In this document: one piece after another, positions 1 to 8,299 of the stretch
How the letters are laid out: every line of letters begins with the position of its first letter
Numbering within the stretch: the stretch's first letter is position 1
NCBI GenBank assembly: GCA_021770095.1
Contig: JAETRQ010000012.1
Span: forward strand, 1 to 64,000
Direction of reading: 5' to 3'
DNA length: 64,000 nucleotides
From: Eubacteriaceae bacterium
Lineage (GTDB): Bacteria > Bacillota > Clostridia > Oscillospirales > Acutalibacteraceae
The notes under the pieces: model-generated
What the model was told of the DNA's origin: nothing
Database searches by the model: none
What the model saw: the letters and a program-made list of their open reading frames with translations, nothing else
Made by a program: the position numbers and the translations under genes

Positions 1-67
1 TTTTTTCGCCAATACTCTCGCCTTGCATTAAGCTCGGCGAGTTTATTTTTACTAAAGCTTTTTATTT

Positions 68-86
68 CCCCCGGTTGAACCGGGGG
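68..86. other. GC-rich inverted repeat
   Basis: Nearly uninterrupted GC-rich palindrome (arms CCCCCGGTT and AACCGGGGG around a single G). It lies in a gene-free stretch (1-178) that otherwise shows only the terminator at 114-148. There is no clear T-run after the stem on either strand, so I call it only an inverted repeat. It may terminate a gene left of the window or be a mobile-element end. Confidence 0.5.
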
Positions 87-113
87 TTGAGTCTTTGCTG
101 AAGAGACAAAACA

Positions 114-148
114 AAAGAACCATTGTGAGTAATACACAATGGTTCTTT
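114..148 (-). terminator. Rho-independent terminator after ridA
   Basis: A perfect 14-bp stem (AAAGAACCATTGTG with CACAATGGTTCTTT) around a 7-nt loop, followed on the minus strand by TTTTGTTTTGT. It lies 30 bp beyond the ridA stop codon and so probably ends the ilvA-ridA transcript. Confidence 0.8.
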
Positions 149-178
149 ATTGTTTTGGATTGTTTGTATGCGGTTGTT

Positions 179-550
179 TTATAACTCTGCAATCAGTTCG
201 ATTTCGCACAGAACACCTTTTGGCAAGTCCTTAACTGCTACACAGGAGCGTGCAGGCTTTGATGTGAAGTAAGTTCCGTAAATTTCATTGAATTTTGCAA
301 AATCGTTAATATCTGCAAGGAAGCAAACTGTTTTAACAACTTTGTCCATAGATGTTCCTGCAGCTTCAACAACAGCCTTCAGGTTTTCGCAAACCTGTGT
401 TGTCTGCTCTTCAATTGTTTTTGCTTCAACTTCATTTGTTTTTGGGTTGATTGCAATTTGACCGGATGTAAATAAAAGTCCGTTAGCCTTAACTGCCTGT
501 GAGTATGGTCCGATTGCGTTCGGAGCATTGTTTGTTGCTACATATTCCAT
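179..550 (-). CDS. ridA: RidA family reactive intermediate deaminase
   Basis: A 123-residue protein of normal RidA/YjgF/UK114 length. RidA hydrolyses the enamine/imine intermediates (2-aminoacrylate, 2-aminocrotonate) released by PLP-dependent dehydratases and so protects other PLP enzymes. Visible family signatures are the N-terminal APNAIGPYSQAV segment, the FTSGQIAI strand, PARSCVAV with the substrate-carboxylate-binding arginine, and the C-terminal GVLCEIELIA strand with the conserved Glu. It starts 23 bp after threonine ammonia-lyase on the same strand, so the two are very probably one operon. This matches its role, because the dehydratase makes the toxic intermediate that RidA removes. 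Cytosolic; trimeric in characterised homologues. Confidence 0.95.
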   Translation of the reverse strand: MEYVATNNAPNAIGPYSQAVKANGLLFTSGQIAINPKTNEVEAKTIEEQTTQVCENLKAVVEAAGTSMDKVVKTVCFLADINDFAKFNEIYGTYFTSKPARSCVAVKDLPKGVLCEIELIAEL

Positions 551-573
551 AATTTTCTCCTTATTATTTGATA

Positions 574-1773
574 TTAGTCACAAACTTCAAATCCTGCATC
601 TTTAAGTGCGGTTTTGATTTGAATAATGTGATTATAATCTCTGGTTTCAACACCGATATTGAGGTAACAATCGGTAATGTTCATATCAAGGTCGGTGCTG
701 TCATAGTTGACAGAAACAACATTTGCACCGAGTTTTGCTATAATCTCGCTGACACCCATAAGCTGACCCGGTTTGTCTGAAAGTGCAATTGTTATGTTGG
801 CTGTTCTGCCGCCCATTTTCAGTCCGCGTTCTACCACTCTTGAAAGAATCGTTACGTCAATATTGCCGCCTGAAACGAGACAGCATACTTTCTTGCCCTC
901 AATATCAGGGATTTTTCCGTTCATTACCGCAGCAACACCAACTGCACCGGCACCCTCAGCAATGAGTTTTTCCTGTTCAAGCAAAGTCAGGATAGCAAGT
1001 GCAATTTCATCATCACTGACCGTGAAAATTCCGTCAACGTATTTTTTTACCATTTCAAAAGTCAGATCACCGGGTGTTTTAACTGCAATTCCGTCTGCTA
1101 TGGTCTGAACTTTTTTTAATGTAGAAATTTGGTTGTCATTAACCGATGTGTACATTGACGGTGCTCCTGCCGCCTGAACGCCGTAAACTTTACATTTTGG
1201 ATTGATTTGTTTAACAGCAAATGCAACACCTGCAATGAGACCGCCGCCGCCGATTGGAACAACTACTGCATCTGCATCGGGCAGCTGTTCAAGAATTTCA
1301 ATGCCAATTGTACCCTGCCCTGCAATTACATCAGGGTCATCAAAAGGGTGTATGAATGCGTATCCTTTTTCCTCTTTAAGTTCCAGTGCCTTTTTATATG
1401 CATCGTCATAAACACCTTTAACCATACAAACTTCTGCACCGTATCTTTTTGTTGCTTCAACTTTACTGATAGGTGCTCCGTCAGGAAGGCAGATGAGAGA
1501 TTTTATTCCCTTTTTGGTTGCAGCAAGGGCCACACCCTGTGCGTGGTTACCTGCTGAGCAGGCGATAACGCCATTTGCTTTTTCTTCATCCGAAAGCTGA
1601 CTGATTTTGAAATAGGAACCCCTTACTTTGAATGAACCTGTAATTTGAAGATTCTCTGTTTTCAGATATATGTCTGAATAGGGGCAGATATTTTTAGCCT
1701 GTATCATATCTGTTTTCCTGATGATTTCACCAAGTACTCTTTTTGCTTCATATATTCTGTCTAATGTAACCAT
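574..1773 (-). CDS. ilvA: Threonine ammonia-lyase with C-terminal ACT domain
   Basis: A 399-residue fold-type II PLP enzyme that deaminates threonine to 2-oxobutanoate. The Schiff-base lysine is Lys49 in TGSFKVRGS, the NHAQGVA motif follows near residue 78, and the phosphate-binding GGGGLIAG loop is near residue 176. Residues about 325-399 form a single ACT domain (begins near ITIALSDKPGQLMGV). This is the one-ACT form of about 400 residues, shorter than E. coli IlvA with its two ACT-like repeats. The domain layout suits either a biosynthetic or a catabolic enzyme, and the isoleucine genes are not nearby, so the physiological direction is open. The start ATG is preceded by GTGGTGAT. ridA follows at once. 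Confidence 0.93.
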   Translation of the reverse strand: MVTLDRIYEAKRVLGEIIRKTDMIQAKNICPYSDIYLKTENLQITGSFKVRGSYFKISQLSDEEKANGVIACSAGNHAQGVALAATKKGIKSLICLPDGAPISKVEATKRYGAEVCMVKGVYDDAYKKALELKEEKGYAFIHPFDDPDVIAGQGTIGIEILEQLPDADAVVVPIGGGGLIAGVAFAVKQINPKCKVYGVQAAGAPSMYTSVNDNQISTLKKVQTIADGIAVKTPGDLTFEMVKKYVDGIFTVSDDEIALAILTLLEQEKLIAEGAGAVGVAAVMNGKIPDIEGKKVCCLVSGGNIDVTILSRVVERGLKMGGRTANITIALSDKPGQLMGVSEIIAKLGANVVSVNYDSTDLDMNITDCYLNIGVETRDYNHIIQIKTALKDAGFEVCD

Positions 1774-1872
1774 TTTATCACCACTGTCTATTTTTGTTAA
1801 TTATAATACTCCCATGTATTTCATTTGTCAAATCACTTTGGCATAATTCTTATATTCAAATTTCTATAACTA

Positions 1873-1901
1873 TTGACTTTGAACAATCTTTATTATAAAA
1901 T
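1873..1901 (+). promoter_or_regulatory. Sigma-A-type promoter of the lipoprotein gene
   Basis: TTGACT and TAAAAT separated by 17 bp, about 35 bp upstream of the ATG at 1936. The rest of the 162-bp divergent intergenic region (1774-1935) shows no other clear signal. Confidence 0.5.
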
Positions 1902-1935
1902 TATATCATATAATTATCATAATGGAGAAATAGTT

Positions 1936-2823
1936 ATGCAGATATTAAAAAAAGGATTATCAATCTTGCTGGTATTGGCATTTGTTGTTCTTTGTTTTGC
2001 TGGTTGTTCAAGTTCCGAAAAAGCAGACGAGATTAACGATAAAACTATGCTGATTGCCTATACGCAGGAGAATTCACCGTTTTTGTATACAAATGATAAA
2101 GGCGAACTTGATGGATTTGATGTTAAGATTTTTGAAACTATATTTAAAAATATCAAGAACGATTATAAGAATTATAAATTTGTTCAGGTTGAAGAAGGCT
2201 ATAGAATCGGTGAAGATACTGCATATACAGATGACGACGGCAATGAGTATATTGCCTATGTTATGATTGGCGGTATTCAGAAGAATTCCGGCTCAATCAA
2301 CAGAGAGTTTACTTTCAGTGAAAATGTGATTGATAACAGAATCATAACCGTAACCCAAAGTGACAGTGATATAAAAACATATGCAGACCTCTCCGGAGCA
2401 AAAGTCGGAATTATTACAGAAACTGCAAAAACTGCGTTGGATAAAAATGCTGCTGTCAGGAACTCTTTAGGCAGTGTTGAAGAATATACCGATGCAGAAG
2501 TTGCACTGCGTGATTTGTATGAAAAAAAGATTGATGCATTGATTGGTGATGAATTCACTCTGCGTACTACGAAGGTTGATGTTGGTTCGGGTCTGTATCT
2601 AATTGTTTCTGCTGACAGTGAGCAATTTACGGAACTTGAAGGTGAACTGGATACAATCAGTTATGCATATGCGTTCAAGAAATATGATTGGTGGGCGGAT
2701 TCCATTAATGAGGCTATTTATGAACTGAAGAGTCTTGATTATAATGACAAGGATGAACTTACACCAATTGTTGAAGAATACTTTGGTTATAATGCATCGA
2801 ATTTCAATTATAATCCGGTATAA
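1936..2823 (+). CDS. Amino-acid-type ABC transporter substrate-binding lipoprotein
   Basis: A 295-residue lipoprotein of the family 3 solute-binding type. I chose the ATG at 1936 because GGAGAAA precedes it and because it gives a textbook signal peptide (MQILKKG, hydrophobic core, lipobox CFAGC). The mature part has the typical start LLIAYTQENSPFLY-like (here MLIAYTQENSPF), then GELDGFDVKIFETI, and a DLSGAKVGIITET hinge segment characteristic of glutamine/cystine-binding proteins. No permease or ATPase genes lie beside it, so it may serve a transporter encoded elsewhere or act as a sensor-like orphan binding protein. The ligand cannot be told from the sequence. Confidence 0.85.
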   Translation: MQILKKGLSILLVLAFVVLCFAGCSSSEKADEINDKTMLIAYTQENSPFLYTNDKGELDGFDVKIFETIFKNIKNDYKNYKFVQVEEGYRIGEDTAYTDDDGNEYIAYVMIGGIQKNSGSINREFTFSENVIDNRIITVTQSDSDIKTYADLSGAKVGIITETAKTALDKNAAVRNSLGSVEEYTDAEVALRDLYEKKIDALIGDEFTLRTTKVDVGSGLYLIVSADSEQFTELEGELDTISYAYAFKKYDWWADSINEAIYELKSLDYNDKDELTPIVEEYFGYNASNFNYNPV

Positions 2824-2913
2824 TATTTGTTAATAAGCAGGGTCTGTGTTGCCCTGCTTTTTTGGTTGAACGGTGGTTCTGATTTCTACTCATTGCCTAT
2901 GGGAGTGTGTTTT

Positions 2914-3567
2914 ATGTTTACAAATAAATACCCGAAAATTTATTTTGAAAAAGTCGGAAAAGGCAAACCGTTAATTCTTCTTCACGGAAACAAAGAAGAT
3001 CATCATATTTTTGATGAATTGGTTGAGGTGCTTAAAGAGGACTATACTTTATATTGTGTAGACGCAAGAGGACACGGACAAAGTGAAAAAGTGCAGGAGT
3101 ATCATTATGACGATATGGCAAATGATATTATTGGATTAATTGATGAGGAAAAGATTGAAAATCCTGCATTTTACGGCTTCAGTGACGGTGCAATAGTGGG
3201 TATTATTTGTGCTGTGAAAAAACCTGACTTGTTCAGCAAACTCGTATTATCCGGCGCCAATGTTACTGTAAAAGGACTTAAACCAAGTGTATTGCTGGGT
3301 ATGAAGTTGTCTTATTTTTTTACACGTGATAAACGAACTGCAATGATGCTCAAAGAGCCGAATATAACAGCAGAACAATTGCAGAGAATCCAGAGTGATA
3401 CGCTTGTTATAGCGGGAGAATTTGACATAATAAGACAAAAAGAGACAGAATTCATAGCCGATAATATTCCTGATTCCGTGTTGAGGATTATTGACGGAAA
3501 ATCCCATGGAGATTATATTGTTCATAAAACGTATATGGCAGATATAATAAGGGATTTTGTACAATAA
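2914..3567 (+). CDS. Alpha/beta hydrolase
   Basis: A 217-residue alpha/beta-hydrolase-fold protein. The oxyanion motif LLHGNKEDH is near residue 24, the nucleophile elbow is GFSDGA (Ser), a later acid is in AGEFDII, and the catalytic His is in GKSHGDYI. All members of the triad are therefore present. The ATG at 2914 is chosen because GGGAGTG sits 7 bp upstream; an open frame reaches back to 2827 but has no ribosome binding site. The substrate is unknown. A short cap region (VTVKGLKPS... to NITAEQ) separates the nucleophile from the acid. It lies alone between the lipoprotein gene and the Rnf operon. Confidence 0.88.
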   Translation: MFTNKYPKIYFEKVGKGKPLILLHGNKEDHHIFDELVEVLKEDYTLYCVDARGHGQSEKVQEYHYDDMANDIIGLIDEEKIENPAFYGFSDGAIVGIICAVKKPDLFSKLVLSGANVTVKGLKPSVLLGMKLSYFFTRDKRTAMMLKEPNITAEQLQRIQSDTLVIAGEFDIIRQKETEFIADNIPDSVLRIIDGKSHGDYIVHKTYMADIIRDFVQ

Positions 3568-3599
3568 TATTTTGTTGTTATGAAATTTATTTGGATTGA

Positions 3600-3629
3600 T
3601 TGTTTTATTAATATATGTTAAGATATAAT
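3600..3629 (+). promoter_or_regulatory. Probable promoter of the Rnf operon
   Basis: TTGTTT and TATAAT with an 18-bp spacer, about 33 bp upstream of the rnfC start. The -10 box is perfect and the -35 box is weak. Confidence 0.45.
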
Positions 3630-3661
3630 GTAGGTTATTAAATCGGAAAGGATGTAGGTTG

Positions 3662-4975
3662 ATGAAAAAAGCATTCAAAAACGGAATTCATCCCTTTGAA
3701 GGTAAGGAGTTTTCAAAGGATGTTCCAATTAAAAAAGTAAATGCTGATACCGAAATGGTATATCCGTTGTCACAGCATATCGGTGCTCCTGCAACTGCAA
3801 TTGTACAGGTCGGTGACAATGTTCTCAAGGGACAGAAAATAGCACAGGCAGATGGATTCGTTTCTGCACCTGTCTACAGTTCTGTTTCAGGTACGGTAAA
3901 GGCTATCGAAGAACGCCTTGTTACTAACGGAAACAAAGTTATGTCAATCGTTATCGCAAATGACGGTGAAGATAAAACGGTTGATTCTTTTGGAGCAGAC
4001 AGAAATGTGGATTCGCTTTCTGCTGATGAGATAATGAATATCATTAAGGAGTCCGGTATTGTAGGGCTTGGAGGTGCGGGATTCCCTACCGGTGTTAAAC
4101 TCTCACCTAAAAATCCAAAAAATATTGATACTATTATTATTAATGGCGCTGAATGTGAACCTTATCTTACCTCTGACTATCGCCTTATGATTGAAAAGGC
4201 AGATGAAATTGTTAAGGGTGTTATTGCCGTTTTAAAACTCTTTGATGCAGCAAAGGCTGTTATTGCAATAGAAAAGAATAAGCCTGATGCAATCAAATTG
4301 TTTGAAGAGAAAACTGCCGGCGCTGACAGAATTACAGTTGATGCTTTGCGTACAAGGTATCCGCAGGGCGGTGAAAGACAGTTGATATATGCTGTAACCG
4401 GCAGAAAAATCAATTCAAAAATGCTCCCTGCAGATGTTGGCTGTATTGTTGTTAATGCAGCAAGCTGTTATGCAATTTATGAAGCGGTATATAAAAATAT
4501 GCCTTTGATTCATAAAGTAATGACTGTTACAGGTGAAGGCGCAAATTCACCCTGCAACCTTGATGTTCCTTTGGGTATCAGTCACAGTGCTGTGCTTGAA
4601 GCAGCAGGCGGTGCAAAGGACGATGTTGTTAAATTTATCTCAGGCGGACCGATGATGGGTATAGCAATGGGTTCACTTGATGTCCCTGTTGTAAAAACTT
4701 CATCTTCCATTCTTGCTTTTACAAAAGATGATGTGGCAGCATTGCCTCAGTCAAATTGTATCCATTGCGGTAAATGTATAACTGCATGTCCGCAGATACT
4801 TGTACCGCAAATGATGGCTAAGTCTGTTAAATCCGATAATTTTGAAAGATTTGAAAAACTCGGCGGTATGGAATGTATTGAATGCGGATGCTGCACATAT
4901 GTCTGTCCTGCAAAAATTCCGTTGACACAATTATTCAAACTCGGCAAAGTAAAAGTCCGTGAACTTAATAAGTAA
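3662..4975 (+). CDS. rnfC: Rnf electron transport complex subunit C
   Basis: A 437-residue subunit, the membrane-associated NADH-side module of the ion-translocating ferredoxin:NAD+ oxidoreductase. The N-terminal part has the RnfC barrel-sandwich domain, followed by the flavin/NADH-binding region with GLGGAGFPTGVKL (near residue 137) and the NGAECEPYLTSDYRLM signature. The C-terminus carries two 4Fe-4S motifs, CIHCGKCITACP and CIECGCCTYVCP. I start at the ATG at 3662, after AAAGGATG; a TTG just before it is less likely. It is the first gene of the rnfCDGEAB operon, and rnfD starts 18 bp after its stop codon. Confidence 0.97.
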   Translation: MKKAFKNGIHPFEGKEFSKDVPIKKVNADTEMVYPLSQHIGAPATAIVQVGDNVLKGQKIAQADGFVSAPVYSSVSGTVKAIEERLVTNGNKVMSIVIANDGEDKTVDSFGADRNVDSLSADEIMNIIKESGIVGLGGAGFPTGVKLSPKNPKNIDTIIINGAECEPYLTSDYRLMIEKADEIVKGVIAVLKLFDAAKAVIAIEKNKPDAIKLFEEKTAGADRITVDALRTRYPQGGERQLIYAVTGRKINSKMLPADVGCIVVNAASCYAIYEAVYKNMPLIHKVMTVTGEGANSPCNLDVPLGISHSAVLEAAGGAKDDVVKFISGGPMMGIAMGSLDVPVVKTSSSILAFTKDDVAALPQSNCIHCGKCITACPQILVPQMMAKSVKSDNFERFEKLGGMECIECGCCTYVCPAKIPLTQLFKLGKVKVRELNK

Positions 4976-4993
4976 GAAAGAGAGGAATGTGTT

Positions 4994-5935
4994 ATGTATA
5001 ATATTTCGGTATCTCCTCATGTGAGATCACAAAATACTACCAAAGCAATTATGCGTGATGTCTGTATTGCACTTCTTCCGGTTCTTGCTTTCGGTGTATA
5101 TCATTTTGGTCTTGATGCATTAAAGGTAATTGTAATCAGTGTTGTTACCTGTGTGATCAGCGAACTTGTTTTTGAACTTATTGCAAAGAAGCCTATCACT
5201 GTATTTGATTACAGTGCTGTTGTAACCGGTCTTATTCTTGCAATCAATCTTCCGTCGACTGCAGCGTGGTGGATGGTTGTTATCGGCGGCGTTTTTGCCA
5301 TTGTTGTTGTAAAAATGCTGTTTGGCGGTTTGGGTCAGAACTTTATGAACCCGGCACTTGCTGCAAGGTGTTTCCTGCTGATTTCTTTCACCTCTCGGAT
5401 GAATGATTTTTCAATTGACGGTGTGTCAAGTGCAACTCCGCTTGCTGTGATGAGAGCAGGAGAAAGCGTAGACCTTTTAACTTTGTTCCTCGGTTTCCAC
5501 GGCGGTGTAATCGGTGAAGTTTCAGCACTTGCGATTTTAATCGGTGGATTGTATCTGATTATTAAAAAGGTAATTTCGATCAGAACTCCATTAACTTATA
5601 TTCTTTCAACAGTAGTATTTATTTTACTTGTCAACCTTGCAACAGGCGGTGACACCTCTCCTGTATATTTGCTGTCTCAGGTGCTTTCAGGAGGCTTGCT
5701 TGTCGGTGCATTCTTTATGGCGACCGATTATGCGACAAGCCCGATTACAGCAAGAGGTCAAATTATTTATGGTATAATCCTCGGTCTCCTTACTGCATTG
5801 TTCAGAACGCTCGGTTCGTCTGCAGAAGGTGTATCATATGCAATCATAATCGGAAACCTTCTTGTTCCGATTATTGAAAAAATTACTGTTCCGAAGCCTT
5901 TCGGCTGTGAAAAAGCGAAAGGAGATAAAAAATAA
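4994..5935 (+). CDS. rnfD: Rnf electron transport complex subunit D
   Basis: A 313-residue integral membrane subunit related to NqrB, with about nine to ten hydrophobic segments. It carries the covalent FMN attachment motif as SSATPLAV (near residue 144), where ApbE links FMN to the threonine through a phosphoester bond in characterised relatives. The strong ribosome binding site AGAGAGG precedes the ATG. The last base of its stop codon is the first base of the rnfG start codon, so the two are translationally coupled. Confidence 0.96.
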   Translation: MYNISVSPHVRSQNTTKAIMRDVCIALLPVLAFGVYHFGLDALKVIVISVVTCVISELVFELIAKKPITVFDYSAVVTGLILAINLPSTAAWWMVVIGGVFAIVVVKMLFGGLGQNFMNPALAARCFLLISFTSRMNDFSIDGVSSATPLAVMRAGESVDLLTLFLGFHGGVIGEVSALAILIGGLYLIIKKVISIRTPLTYILSTVVFILLVNLATGGDTSPVYLLSQVLSGGLLVGAFFMATDYATSPITARGQIIYGIILGLLTALFRTLGSSAEGVSYAIIIGNLLVPIIEKITVPKPFGCEKAKGDKK

Positions 5936-7020
5936 TGAGCAAGAAAAAGTCAAATATTTTTATAAATACACTTGTTTTGGTTCTTGTAACATTTGTTGCA
6001 ATAACTGCTCTTGCAGTTGTTAATCAGATTACGCGTGAGCCTATTGCTCAGGCAGAGATTAATGCCAGAGCAGAGGTGTATAAAGTCGTTTATCCCAATG
6101 CACCGAAGTTTGCAGAAATTGAAAACAGTGAATCCATAATTGAAGGCTCTTCCGAAATGCTCAAAAGTGCAGGTTATGACGGTTGTTTTATTAATGATGC
6201 TCTCAGTGTAACGGATGACGGCGGTACCGTTTTAGGTTATGTTATTGCTGCAACATCACCAAGCGGTTACGGCGGTGATTTACAGATTGCCGTCGGTATT
6301 TCCAAAGACGGTAAAATTACAGGCTTTGATGTTGTATCCAATAACGAAACCGCAGGATTGGGTTCAAAGTGTACTGAACCTGAATTCAAATCTCAGTTTG
6401 CAAATAAAGATGCAAAAGTTCTTGAATATACAAAAAGCGGCGCAACCGCAGATAATCAGATTGATGTTATCAGTGGTGCAACCATCACAACCAATGCTGT
6501 AACAGAAGCTGTTAATGCTGCAATTGTATTTTATCAGGAAAACTTCGGAGGCGGTGTTCAGGCTGTTGAAGAAGTTGACCCAATGCAAAAAGCACTCCCT
6601 GATGCGGATTTGGAATCCTTGACAGATAAGGAGTTTACGCCTGTATCAAATGATGACTATACAATTGAAAGCGTCAAAGAAGTTGCAGGTGTTGGCTATA
6701 TTGTCACCTGTACTGCACATAATGGTTATGACGGCGATTTGCAGATTGCTCTTGGTATAGGTACAGATTCAACGATTAAAGGTTATGCTGCAACCATCTG
6801 CAATGAAACCAAGGCTCTCGGCGGACAGTGTGCAAGTGATGAGTTTGCCGCTAAATTTGTTGGTATGAAAACAGATAAAGTCACTTTTGTTGCATCAGGT
6901 GCTAATCCTGATAATAATGAAATTGATATGATTACCGGTGCAACAATTACTACAAATGCAGTTGTAACAGCCGTAAACGGTGCAATTGATTTGTATAACG
7001 ACCAGTTGAAAGGAGAGTGA
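5935..7020 (+). CDS. rnfG: Rnf subunit G with two tandem FMN-binding domains
   Basis: A 361-residue protein, whereas RnfG is usually about 180-220 residues with one FMN-binding domain. Here an N-terminal transmembrane anchor (residues about 8-27) is followed by two homologous FMN-binding domains. The first covers residues about 50-205 and ends in DVISGATITTNAV; the second covers residues about 235-355 and ends in DMITGATITTNAV. Both keep the flavinylation threonine of the SGAT-type motif, so two covalent FMNs are likely. Both domains also share GYDGDLQIA/GYGGDLQIA and NNETAGLG/CNETKALG blocks, showing recent duplication. It overlaps rnfD by one base. Confidence 0.93.
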   Translation: MSKKKSNIFINTLVLVLVTFVAITALAVVNQITREPIAQAEINARAEVYKVVYPNAPKFAEIENSESIIEGSSEMLKSAGYDGCFINDALSVTDDGGTVLGYVIAATSPSGYGGDLQIAVGISKDGKITGFDVVSNNETAGLGSKCTEPEFKSQFANKDAKVLEYTKSGATADNQIDVISGATITTNAVTEAVNAAIVFYQENFGGGVQAVEEVDPMQKALPDADLESLTDKEFTPVSNDDYTIESVKEVAGVGYIVTCTAHNGYDGDLQIALGIGTDSTIKGYAATICNETKALGGQCASDEFAAKFVGMKTDKVTFVASGANPDNNEIDMITGATITTNAVVTAVNGAIDLYNDQLKGE

Positions 7021-7025
7021 GATAT

Positions 7026-7694
7026 ATGAAAAAAGTATTGGAAAGATTATATAATGGTATAATTAAAGAAAATCCTACTTTTGTTCTTATGCTTGGTATG
7101 TGTCCCACTCTTGCCGTAACAACCAATGCAAAAAACGGACTCGGTATGGGTATTGCTACCATGGCAGTTCTGATTATGTCAAATCTTCTTATCTCATTGT
7201 TGAGAAAGATTATTCCGAATGGTGTGCGTGTGCCTGTTTATATCATAATCATTGCATCATTTGTAACGATTGTTGAAATGCTTATGCATGCATATGCAAC
7301 TTCTCTTTACAGCAGCCTTGGAATTTTTATTCCGCTGATTGTTGTAAACTGCATTATTCTCGGCAGAGCAGAAACCTATGCTTCAAAGAATAATCCGATT
7401 CTTTCCATATTTGATGGTGTTGGAATTGGTCTTGGATTCTCAATCGGTCTTACGGTTATCGGTATGATAAGAGAACTCATCGGTGCAGGCACTTTGTTTG
7501 GCAAGCAAATCCTTCCTGAAACATATGAACCTGTTTCAATTTTTGTTATGGCGCCCGGTGCATTCTTTGTTCTTGCAATTCTTTGTGCAATTCAGAACAA
7601 ATTCAATTTAAAAGGTGCAAACAGGCATACAAAAGGTAAAGGCGGATGCAGCGGCAATTGTGCTGAATGTACAAAAAAGGAAGGTGAAGAATAA
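7026..7694 (+). CDS. rnfE: Rnf electron transport complex subunit E
   Basis: A 222-residue polytopic membrane subunit with the family block LGMCPTLAVTTNAKNGLGMG near the N-terminus and LGIFIPLIVVNCIILGRAE in the middle; RnfA has a matching half, since the two are paralogues inserted in opposite topology. The ATG at 7026 is chosen because AGGAGA lies 12 bp upstream. The C-terminus carries an unusual hydrophilic extension rich in Cys and Lys (GGCSGNCAECTKK), not expected in standard RnfE. Its stop overlaps the rnfA start. Confidence 0.95.
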   Translation: MKKVLERLYNGIIKENPTFVLMLGMCPTLAVTTNAKNGLGMGIATMAVLIMSNLLISLLRKIIPNGVRVPVYIIIIASFVTIVEMLMHAYATSLYSSLGIFIPLIVVNCIILGRAETYASKNNPILSIFDGVGIGLGFSIGLTVIGMIRELIGAGTLFGKQILPETYEPVSIFVMAPGAFFVLAILCAIQNKFNLKGANRHTKGKGGCSGNCAECTKKEGEE

Positions 7695-8272
7695 TGGTAA
7701 AAACTTTATTTTTAGTACTTCTTACTACTGCTCTTATTAACAATATTGTTCTCAGTCAGTTCCTTGGTATTTGTCCGTTCCTCGGTGTATCAAAGAATAT
7801 GAAAACCGCAGCAGGTATGGGCGGTGCAGTAATATTTGTAATTACAATTTCTTCAGCAGTTACAAGTCTGCTTTATAATTATGTGCTTGTAAAATTTGAT
7901 TTAACGTATCTTAAAACGATTGTATTTATTGTTGTTATTGCTTTTCTTGTTCAGCTTGTTGAACTTTTCCTCAAAAAGGCTTCACCGTCTCTTTATAAGA
8001 GTCTTGGTGTTTTCCTTCCGCTCATAACAACAAACTGTGCGGTACTTGGTACTGCTCTTACCAATGTGCAGAATTCAAACGATTTTGTGACAAGTGTAGT
8101 AACAGGTATCGGAACAGCAGTCGGTTTTTGTATCGCAATCATAATTATGGCAGGTGTGCGTGAAAAGACAGAAAATAACGATTTTCCAAAAACATTCCGC
8201 GGTACACCGGCAGTTCTTATGACTGCCTGCCTTATGTCAATTGCATTTAATGGTTTCACATTGTTTGCATAA
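7694..8272 (+). CDS. rnfA: Rnf electron transport complex subunit A
   Basis: A 192-residue, six-helix membrane subunit. Family signatures are VLSQFLGICPFLGVSK near the N-terminus and LGVFLPLITTNCAVLGTAL; the cysteines in these two segments match the pair proposed to bind an intramembrane Fe-S cluster between RnfA and RnfE. It starts on the last base of the rnfE stop codon. Length and hydrophobicity are normal. Confidence 0.96.
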   Translation: MVKTLFLVLLTTALINNIVLSQFLGICPFLGVSKNMKTAAGMGGAVIFVITISSAVTSLLYNYVLVKFDLTYLKTIVFIVVIAFLVQLVELFLKKASPSLYKSLGVFLPLITTNCAVLGTALTNVQNSNDFVTSVVTGIGTAVGFCIAIIIMAGVREKTENNDFPKTFRGTPAVLMTACLMSIAFNGFTLFA

Positions 8273-8299
8273 TTGACATAACTTAGGGGGAAAATTTAT

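Noticed and set aside
68-86. IS200/IS605-type end
   Set aside because: A GC-rich hairpin is present, but no transposase and no second end were seen.
2277-2558. Minus-strand open frame inside the lipoprotein gene
   Set aside because: No ribosome binding site and composition typical of the antisense of a coding gene; the same applies to similar frames inside rnfC, the ABC genes, dcm, virB4 and others.
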